From positions 1 through 8,263 of the forward strand of contig SIRV01000001.1 of the NCBI GenBank assembly GCA_004366195.1: a stretch of DNA of 8,263 nucleotides, written 5' to 3'. The notes under the pieces were generated by a model that saw only the letters and a list, made by a program, of their open reading frames with translations, made no database searches and was not told the origin of the DNA. This DNA is from Actinomycetota bacterium (GTDB lineage: Bacteria; Actinomycetota; UBA4738; HRBIN12). The position numbers and the translations under genes are program-made. This document shows, in pieces, positions 1 through 4,789 of the stretch. Positions within the stretch are counted from its first letter, which is position 1; every line of letters starts with the position of its first letter.

Positions 1-71
1 GCCCGCTCGACCCACTCGTCCAGAAAGGACTGGATCAAAAACTTCCAGTACTGGACAGGTAGGCGGATCAT
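1..71 (-). CDS. 5' fragment of an unidentified protein (archaeal part), cut by the window edge
   Basis: An open minus-strand frame starts at ATG (71) and runs off the left edge after 23 codons without a stop. A GTG directly before it (74) is in the same frame and could also be the start. The visible residues begin MIRLPVQYWKFLIQSF and continue with an acidic, Trp-containing stretch that looks like an amphipathic helix. The function is unknown. It follows the 114-899 gene on the same strand after a spacer of about 40 bases that is far richer in A/T than its surroundings. The spacer holds a TATA-like box at the right distance for a leaderless archaeal transcript, and this is the main support for the gene. 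Without sequence to the left, the call rests on about 70 bases. Confidence 0.4.
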   Translation of the reverse strand, partial: MIRLPVQYWKFLIQSFLDEWVER

Positions 72-95
72 CACGAAATAAAAACTGAAACGAGG

Positions 96-103
96 AATAA
101 ATA
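96..103 (-). promoter_or_regulatory. Candidate archaeal TATA box
   Basis: On the minus strand the box reads TATTTATT and is centred about 28 bases before the ATG at 71 (about 25 before the GTG at 74). An archaeal TATA box normally sits 25-27 bases before the transcription start, so the spacing fits a leaderless mRNA. No clear purine-rich BRE is seen in front of it. A second A/T tract (76-84, TTTTTATTT on the minus strand) is too close to the start to be a TATA box. It could instead be a T-rich terminator for the upstream 114-899 gene. Confidence 0.35.
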
Positions 104-113
104 CGGGCTGGGC

Positions 114-899
114 CTAAGCTCCCCTCTCCCTCATCAGCTCCTCCACCGCTTCGTCGTCTATCAGCACGAGCTTTCCGTCCTCGTGGACGACCCTCGCCTT
201 AGGCGCCATCTTTACGCATTTCTCGTACGGATCGAGGTAGAGCGTGCAGTATCCGAGCGGGTCGAGGTGTCTAAAGGTAAGCCTGATCAGGTATTTCGGT
301 CCCGGCACCCCCTCGTTCTTTACCGTGAGAGTTCCCGGAACTCCTCTCCTCTCAAGCAAAGATTTCGCGGCGAGGACCTTGGTCGGCATATGGATGCTCA
401 GGGAGGCGACCCTGTATGGCTCGTCAAAATATGGCCCGGCGATAACGATGAGTCTGCCCAGATCCTTCACCATCTGAACGCTTACCGCATCTAAAAACAC
501 CCCGGCGAGCTCCTCGTCGTCGAGCAGGTAGGCCCGCACCTTATCGCTTTGCCAGAGGAGCGTGCACTTCTGGAGTCTTTCGGCGATCTTGGCTTCCCAT
601 TCTTTCCTGAGCCTGTTCTGCTCCATCTCCCTCTCTATCTCCTCCTCCGGGACCTCGATCAGGATCCTCCTGTTGCCGAAATAATCGTAGACGTGGTCGA
701 TGCTCTCCGTATCCATCCCGCTACCCTTTATCCTCGATAGCAGGTAATCGAGCGGGACGTCGATTTCCGGTATCCTGTAGTAGCCGAGGCTGGGTATGTA
801 ACGGAGGTGGTCGCCGTCTACGAGATAGACGTTCCCCTTGCCCTCCTGCACGTGGTACAGGAGGGTATGAGGGACTGGGCGAAGTACGGAATCGTCCAA
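114..899 (-). CDS. Hypothetical soluble protein, 261 aa, next to the HerA-like ATPase (archaeal part)
   Basis: I do not recognise this protein. It has no membrane helix and no signal peptide. The composition is that of a real thermophile protein, with mixed beta/alpha patterns, many Glu/Lys/Arg and AGG-type arginine codons. A charged helical segment at about residues 78-110 (EVPEEEIEREMEQNRLRKEW) could form a short coiled coil. A repeated hydrophobic pattern follows (residues ~115-260) with Tyr/Pro-rich loops. The start is uncertain. The longest frame begins with TTG (899), a GTG lies at codon 17 (851), and neither has a Shine-Dalgarno sequence. With the TTG start the gene overlaps the divergent ATPase gene by 33 bases; with GTG there are 15 bases between them. 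The head-to-head layout suggests shared control, and a partner role with the ATPase is inference only. Confidence 0.7.
   Translation of the reverse strand: MDDSVLRPVPHTLLYHVQEGKGNVYLVDGDHLRYIPSLGYYRIPEIDVPLDYLLSRIKGSGMDTESIDHVYDYFGNRRILIEVPEEEIEREMEQNRLRKEWEAKIAERLQKCTLLWQSDKVRAYLLDDEELAGVFLDAVSVQMVKDLGRLIVIAGPYFDEPYRVASLSIHMPTKVLAAKSLLERRGVPGTLTVKNEGVPGPKYLIRLTFRHLDPLGYCTLYLDPYEKCVKMAPKARVVHEDGKLVLIDDEAVEELMRERGA
841..865. repeat. Perfect 8-bp inverted repeat at the divergent gene starts
   Basis: CCCTCCTG (841-848) and CAGGAGGG (858-865) are exact reverse complements separated by 9 bases. The repeat ends one base before the likely ATG of the ATPase gene (867) and covers the first codons of the opposite gene. 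Its right arm contains AGGAGG (859-864), which resembles a Shine-Dalgarno sequence but lies only 2 bases from the ATG. It could be an operator dyad or an mRNA hairpin hiding the ribosome site. It also lies inside a coding frame, so coincidence is possible. Confidence 0.35.
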
Positions 900-2495
900 G
901 GGGTACCCGAGCTACTGCCGAGGGTCAATGTAGTACCAATCGCAACAATCGCAGCGATCGCGGCGATAACGACCATCACCCCTGCCCTCCTCTTCCTCCG
1001 GGCATTGAGGGCTAGGAGGGTGCTGGGGGTGGTGCCCCTGTCGGCCTTGGCACGACACATGGTCGTGCTGGGGCCGACGGGGTCGGGGAAGACCACGGTT
1101 GCGAAGGAGGTAATTGCTAAGGCGGTCAAAAAGGGGATCAAAATGACGGTCATCGACTGGAAGGGCGAGTACGTTTCCTACCTCAAGGGAGCGTCTGTGG
1201 TAAGGAAGATCAATATCTGGGACGTCCCCGGAGAAACTGCGGAGGAGAAGGCGCTTTACGCCGTGGAGATGATACGCGAGATGAGCAAAGACGTGGCGGA
1301 GGTGTCGCCGGCGAGCGCGACGCTTCTGCTGAGGACCATGGTCAAACTCTACGAGAAGGGGATTCCGACGACGTCCGAAGTAATACGCGAGCTGACGAGG
1401 GCCGCCGACCTCGCGAGCATCGAAAGGAGATACGCTGAAGCCAACATGTACCTGGCGCTTATCCGGAGGCTTTACGTGTTGCTGATAGACGAGGAGAGGC
1501 CTGCGGTGAACGTCAGAGGAAGCGACTCCGTCGTCGTCTACGACCTCAGCCAACTCCCCTCAGTATACCTGAAGTCTGCATATGCGATCGCGATCCTAGT
1601 GAGGAAGTACAAGGACGCGCTGAAAGGGGGGCTAAAGGCGAGGCTGGGAGAGTTGATAGTTGCTGAGGAGGCGCAGAACTACATCAGGCCGAGAACTCCT
1701 GACGAACCACCGACGGTAGGAGAGCGGATCGTCTATGAGTTGAGAGGTTTTGGGGTCGGGGTGGTTCTAATATGCCCCGATCCCGAGCTGATGCCTGCAT
1801 CAATAACGAAAGATGCAGGTACTATCATCGCGATTGGCTTGGACAGCCTCCCGAGGTTCGTCCTGGAGAGGTTCCTCTTCAGGGCGAGCCTCGAGGAGGC
1901 GGAGAAGATGTGGAAGAAGCTGATTAAGGCGAAGCTTATCATCTACGATCACCGCAGACTCCATCTAAGACGATTACCGAAACCTAAGCCGATCAAGCTT
2001 ATGCTCACGAAGCCAACAGTAACTGAGGAAGTAAGGGCTGAGGAGCAAGGTGAGGAGGTCGAGGAGGGAGAGGTGTCCGCTCCAGAGACCCCCACCCCCT
2101 CCCTGCCGGAGGGGGTTGAGGTCGAGGGGCGGGTCGAGGAGGCTGAAAAAGGTGGGGAGCCCGCCCAGCCCCCGGAGCCTACAGGCTCCGTGGAGCTGAA
2201 GCTGGAGGAAGACGAAGACTTCGAAGAGGAAGCCGATGTCAGCACTCCAACCACTCCCTCCGAGGCCCCCAGCCGCGGGACGGCGTCACTACTATTGGTC
2301 CGCACGGCAACGGGGACGTGGCCAATCCCGTGGCGCCTTCCGTGGGGGAAAGCCGAGGAGGGGGCTGAGATGACTGTCGAGGAGGAGACCGAAGAGGGAG
2401 AGGAGGTGACTGTTGAGGAGGCTGAGAAGGTCGAAGAGGAGACCCCGAAAGGGTCTGCCCTGATCGCCGCGAGAGGGGGAGGGGTTTTCGTGTAA
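867..2495 (+). CDS. Membrane-anchored HerA/VirB4-type (DUF87-like) ATPase with a long acidic C-terminal tail
   Basis: The product is an ATPase of the HerA/FtsK superfamily, whose ring-shaped members move DNA or power secretion. Numbered from ATG 867 (542 aa), residues ~23-47 form one hydrophobic helix followed by an Arg-rich stretch. The Walker A motif GPTGSGKTT is at 69-77, the HerA-typical IDWKGEY at 96-102, the Walker B-like ELIVAEEAQNYI at 262-273, and a sensor-like segment GVGVVLICPDPELMP at 296-310. From ~385 to the end it is low-complexity, rich in Glu, Pro and Thr, with a repeated TVEEE/TVEEA unit near the end. An in-frame GTG at 807 would add 20 residues, but these only mirror the opposite gene, so I prefer 867. 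The single helix recalls archaeal CedB-type DNA-import ATPases and plasmid or virus ATPases; I cannot choose between them. The extreme C-terminus may be cut by the join at about 2490. Confidence 0.8.
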   Translation: MRDWAKYGIVQGVPELLPRVNVVPIATIAAIAAITTITPALLFLRALRARRVLGVVPLSALARHMVVLGPTGSGKTTVAKEVIAKAVKKGIKMTVIDWKGEYVSYLKGASVVRKINIWDVPGETAEEKALYAVEMIREMSKDVAEVSPASATLLLRTMVKLYEKGIPTTSEVIRELTRAADLASIERRYAEANMYLALIRRLYVLLIDEERPAVNVRGSDSVVVYDLSQLPSVYLKSAYAIAILVRKYKDALKGGLKARLGELIVAEEAQNYIRPRTPDEPPTVGERIVYELRGFGVGVVLICPDPELMPASITKDAGTIIAIGLDSLPRFVLERFLFRASLEEAEKMWKKLIKAKLIIYDHRRLHLRRLPKPKPIKLMLTKPTVTEEVRAEEQGEEVEEGEVSAPETPTPSLPEGVEVEGRVEEAEKGGEPAQPPEPTGSVELKLEEDEDFEEEADVSTPTTPSEAPSRGTASLLLVRTATGTWPIPWRLPWGKAEEGAEMTVEEETEEGEEVTVEEAEKVEEETPKGSALIAARGGGVFV

Positions 2496-2504
2496 TCGAG
2501 CGGC
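2485..2504. other. Join between archaeal-type and actinobacterial-type DNA
   Basis: To the left, arginine codons are mainly AGG and composition is moderate, and genes have archaeal character. To the right, arginine is almost always CGN, GC is very high and all genes are actinobacterial in type. The switch can be placed closely because similarity of the right side to the intact DUF5317 gene begins at about 2492 (GTAATCG against GTGATCG) and nothing left of it matches that gene's first codons. The TAA stop of the ATPase gene (2493-2495) may therefore belong to the right-hand DNA. No tRNA, direct repeat, integrase or insertion-sequence end is visible at the join, which favours an assembly artefact over an insertion. 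Confidence 0.6.
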
Positions 2505-2599
2505 GGTCGGAGGCAGGCCCCGGAACCCCGGGCGGTTCCGCCTGTGGGGACCTGGCTCCCGTCGGTGTTGCTCTGCATCTCCCGCCTTCGGGGGGCGCC
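2492..2599 (+). pseudogene. Decayed, frameshifted 5' fragment of a DUF5317-type gene
   Basis: Positions 2504-2543 match 3303-3342 of the intact DUF5317 gene at 36 of 40 bases. After a net loss of 5 bases the match resumes in another frame. Codons 2552-2581 read LAPVGVALHL against LAPVALAMQL, with differences largely in third codon positions, and then LPPSGGA against LPLPSSGSA. A second gap of about 4 bases lies near 2500. Mostly third-position change shows that this copy diverged as a working gene before the frameshifts broke it. Nothing recognisable remains beyond about 2600. It lies directly upstream of the 164-residue membrane protein gene. Confidence 0.6.
2521..2540. repeat. Perfect 7-bp hairpin inside the DUF5317 relic
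   Basis: CGGAACC (2521-2527) and GGTTCCG (2534-2540) pair perfectly around a 6-base loop, CCGGGC. The same place in the intact gene (3320-3339) has one mismatch, so the dyad is largely inherited from coding sequence. No T-run follows, so it is a poor intrinsic terminator for the upstream gene, although it lies 25 bases after its stop codon. Confidence 0.3.
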
Positions 2600-2675
2600 T
2601 GGACGCCCGTCTCCTGCGACGTCGGGCAGCACCCGGGGAAGCCCACCGGGGCGCAACGCCCGAACCGGGGCGATC

Positions 2676-3170
2676 ATGAAGCGGGACAAGGAAGCTGGCA
2701 CGAGCAGGGTGTCCGTGGGAGCGAACGATTTCCGTGCCGCCCTGGCGTGGCTCTCCATCGCGGCCGGCCTCATCCACAGCGCGAACGTTCGGGAGCACCT
2801 GGAAGAGTGGTGGGGGTACGGTGTGTTCTTCCTGCTCGCCGCGGTGGTTCAGATCGGCTACGGCATCGTGTTCCTGGTTCGCCCATGGCGCTGGGATGAG
2901 CGCGGAGGGGTCCGCACAGACGCCGGGGCCGTCGGACACGCCGATCGACGCTTCGTGCTCATCGGCATCGGCCTGAACGCGCCGCTCATCGCTCTGTGGG
3001 CCGTGACCAGAACGGTGGGCATCCCGTTCCTTGGACCCGAGGCAGGGGAGGTGGAGCCGATCACCGGCGTGAGCGTGCTGACGAAGCTGCTCGAGGCGGG
3101 GCTAATCGTCAGCGGGGTCTGGTATCTGCGAGCGACCCGGGCGCCGAGGCCAGGGGCGACGCCACCCTAG
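2676..3170 (+). CDS. Conserved four-helix membrane protein of unknown function, 164 aa
   Basis: The product is an integral membrane protein with helices at about residues 21-36, 48-68, 92-112 and 132-151. Two histidines flank the end of the first helix (H34 and H41), followed by EEWWGYGVFF. A loop with TRTVGIPFLGPEAGEVEP precedes the last helix. I recall similar uncharacterised actinobacterial membrane proteins carrying the H-x6-H...EWW.YG and RTVG.P signatures, but no function for them. The two histidines suggest metal or haem contact, which is inference. The frame opens at a GTG at 2544, but that stretch is the DUF5317 relic, so I chose ATG 2676, preceded by a weak GGGG. It is the first intact gene of the plus-strand run that leads to the copper and oxidase assembly genes. 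Confidence 0.8.
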   Translation: MKRDKEAGTSRVSVGANDFRAALAWLSIAAGLIHSANVREHLEEWWGYGVFFLLAAVVQIGYGIVFLVRPWRWDERGGVRTDAGAVGHADRRFVLIGIGLNAPLIALWAVTRTVGIPFLGPEAGEVEPITGVSVLTKLLEAGLIVSGVWYLRATRAPRPGATPP

Positions 3171-3253
3171 CTGGGGAGAGTGAGCGATGGAACTATGATT
3201 CCCCACACCACCCGCCGGGACGTGCTCCCTCCGATCCGCACGGAGCCGGGCTG

Positions 3254-3844
3254 ATGCGCCTGTTGCTCACCGTGATGCTCGGCTCGGTGATCGCCGGGTA
3301 CGCGGTCGGAGGCAGGCTCCGGAACCTGGGGCGGCTCCGCCTCCGCTGGTGGGCGCTGGCCCCGGTCGCCCTCGCCATGCAACTGGTTCCGCTTCCCTCG
3401 TCTGGGAGCGCGCGAGCGGTGGCGCTGGGACTGCTGATCGCCTCGTATCCCCTGCTCATCGGCTTCGCGTGGCGGAACCTCCGCCTCGCGGGGTTCCCCC
3501 TCATCGTGGTCGGGCTGGCCATGAACCTCGCCGTGATCTCGTTCAACGCCGGGATGCCGGTGTCGTGCGATGCGGTTCGCCGCTCAGGCCAGGAGGGGCT
3601 GTGCGAGGAGCTCCGGCGCGAGCCGGGCTTGAAGCACCACCTCGCCGGGCCGGGCGATGTCCTTATACCGCTCGCGGACGTGATCCCGATCGGGCCCCCG
3701 ATCAGGCAGGTGGTGAGCGCGGGCGACATCGTGGCCTACAGCGGCATCGCCTGGCTCATCGTCGCGGCCATGCTGGGCCGGCCGGCCCTCCGGCCCGTCC
3801 GAACCTCCGAGGCTCGTGCGCCGGATCGGCAGGCCGGGCGATGA
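3254..3844 (+). CDS. DUF5317 family membrane protein, 196 aa
   Basis: A multi-helix membrane protein of the DUF5317 family, whose biochemical role is not known. Visible features are a first helix (1-18) followed by the Arg-rich GGRLRNLGRLRLRWW (19-33), further helices at about 34-47, 55-72 and 78-96, the signature NAGMPVSCDA (98-107), a loop containing KHH (127-129) and then LIPLADVIPIGPP (137-149), and VVSAGDIVAYSGI (153-165) leading into a last helix. ATG 3254 is preceded by GGAG (3242-3245) at a spacing of 8 bases, and the family begins at this point. The longer frame from 2996 is spurious. Its stop overlaps the next start in ATGA, so the two are probably coupled in translation. A broken relative lies upstream at 2492-2599. 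Confidence 0.85.
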   Translation: MRLLLTVMLGSVIAGYAVGGRLRNLGRLRLRWWALAPVALAMQLVPLPSSGSARAVALGLLIASYPLLIGFAWRNLRLAGFPLIVVGLAMNLAVISFNAGMPVSCDAVRRSGQEGLCEELRREPGLKHHLAGPGDVLIPLADVIPIGPPIRQVVSAGDIVAYSGIAWLIVAAMLGRPALRPVRTSEARAPDRQAGR

Positions 3845-4062
3845 TCGACCGCCGGTCCCACACGCTGCTGGTCGCCATCGCCCTCGCGTGCCTGCTGCTC
3901 GGTCCCGTCGCCGCCAGCTTCATGAGGGGTCCCTGGGGCGCCCCCCTGTTCGGGCTGTCGTGGGCCACCGCGGCCGGATGCGTGGCCCTCGTGGTACGGA
4001 GCTCCACGCGGGGCGGCGGGCGGACAGATCAACCGCGGAGGCGGGGTGGCCGACCTGGGTAG
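3841..4062 (+). CDS. Small two-helix membrane protein, 73 aa, unknown function
   Basis: ATG 3841 overlaps the stop of the DUF5317 gene (ATGA). The product has two hydrophobic segments, about residues 8-27 and 33-53, and a short Arg/Gly-rich basic tail (54-73), which suggests both ends are cytoplasmic. No domain is recognised. The stop at 4060-4062 lies 17 bases inside the next gene, so it is enclosed on both sides by overlaps. This packing, the hydrophobic profile and the lack of a better frame support it as real despite its size. It would be a subunit or partner of its neighbours by context only. Confidence 0.6.
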   Translation: MIDRRSHTLLVAIALACLLLGPVAASFMRGPWGAPLFGLSWATAAGCVALVVRSSTRGGGRTDQPRRRGGRPG

Positions 4063-4696
4063 GACCGGCGGGACCGCGACCGGCGCCCATCCGGGGCAGC
4101 CGCGCTCCTCCGCGCTGCTGCCCGCTCTGCTGGGCTTGGCGGTCGCAGGCGTCATCGCCGGCCACGCGGCCACGTACCTGGTCGTGACCGCGGGATCACC
4201 TGGGGAGCTCCTCGCGGCCTCGGGTCACGGGTACCTGGACGCCGCCGGCCGGCTGGGCGTCGCGGCGGGCCTGTTCGGGGTGCTCCTCCTCTGCGCTCGC
4301 CGGCTGGGGGGAGAGCCATCCATCGACCGGCTGGGGGTCGTGCCCCTCATCCTCCGCCTCGCGGCGATGCAGGTGGCCGTCTTCCTCGTGCAGGAGATCG
4401 GCGAGCGGTGGGCCTCGGGAGCTCCGGCCGACAGGGTCCTCAGGGGCGGGTTGCTCCCGATCGGCATCGCGTTCCAGATCGCGATCGCGGCCCTGGGTGC
4501 GGTCCTCCTGCGCTCGGCGCTTCGCGCCGCGGAGCGTCTGGGCCGCGGGCTGGCACCGCGGAGGATCGGTGCAGCCGAGGACCGCGCCACGGCTCCCGCG
4601 CCCGTACGCGAGGCGGTGCGAGCGACGGCAGCGGCGCTCACGTCCTGGACCCCTCGAGGCCCGCCGGCCCCACACAAGCCGATCCTCCGTCCCTGA
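4046..4696 (+). CDS. Four-helix membrane protein of unknown function, 216 aa
   Basis: The start is GTG 4046, preceded by GGAGG (4037-4041) with 4 bases between, and it overlaps the previous gene by 17 bases. Helices lie at about residues 24-48, 65-84, 98-116 and 134-157. Histidines H40 (GHAATYLV) and H61 (GHGYLDAAGR) lie in or near the membrane ends and recur in similar actinobacterial proteins I recall beside SCO and copper genes. The last 50 residues are a basic, Ala/Pro-rich tail that looks disordered. No enzymatic motif is seen. By position it is the last gene before a spacer of about 90 bases and the copper chaperone fusion. A copper- or oxidase-related role is inferred from context only. 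Confidence 0.75.
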   Translation: MADLGRTGGTATGAHPGQPRSSALLPALLGLAVAGVIAGHAATYLVVTAGSPGELLAASGHGYLDAAGRLGVAAGLFGVLLLCARRLGGEPSIDRLGVVPLILRLAAMQVAVFLVQEIGERWASGAPADRVLRGGLLPIGIAFQIAIAALGAVLLRSALRAAERLGRGLAPRRIGAAEDRATAPAPVREAVRATAAALTSWTPRGPPAPHKPILRP

Positions 4697-4709
4697 GCGG
4701 CGTCCCTCT

Positions 4710-4766
4710 GGCGGATCCGGTGCGGGGCGTCGGCTCTCGGGACGGCGATCGGGCCGTCCATCCGCC
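4710..4766 (+). promoter_or_regulatory. Structured leader in front of the SCO-PCu(A)C gene
   Basis: Two perfect inverted repeats fold together. An outer stem GGCGGAT (4710-4716) pairs with ATCCGCC (4760-4766), and an inner stem GGACGGC (4740-4746) pairs with GCCGTCC (4753-4759) around a 6-base loop. The two right arms are directly adjacent, so the stems could stack. A weak third stem (CCGG 4717-4720 with TCGG) would make a three-way junction. The structure ends 10 bases before the Shine-Dalgarno sequence. It may be a leader that senses or controls expression of the copper chaperone, or the terminator of the upstream run. No T-run follows, and no known riboswitch is recognised. Confidence 0.35.
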
Positions 4767-4775
4767 AACGTCCTC

Positions 4776-4784
4776 GAGGAGGAG
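4776..4784 (+). promoter_or_regulatory. Strong Shine-Dalgarno sequence of the SCO-PCu(A)C gene
   Basis: GAGGAGGAG contains a full AGGAGG (4777-4782) seven bases before ATG 4790. It is the best ribosome site in the right-hand part and fixes this start. Confidence 0.8.
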
Positions 4785-4789
4785 ATTCC

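Noticed and set aside
807..866. GTG 807 as start of the ATPase gene
   Set aside because: The extra 20 residues are the antisense of the real gene on the other strand, GGAG directly abuts the GTG, and a plausible ATG lies at 867.
2544..2675. N-terminal extension of the 164-residue membrane protein
   Set aside because: The stretch is the frameshifted DUF5317 relic, read in a frame without protein-like character; ATG 2676 starts the real protein.
1949..2939. Minus-strand frames under the acidic tail and across the join
   Set aside because: Ser/Pro-rich antisense of Glu-rich codons; they cross the join without any recognisable domain.
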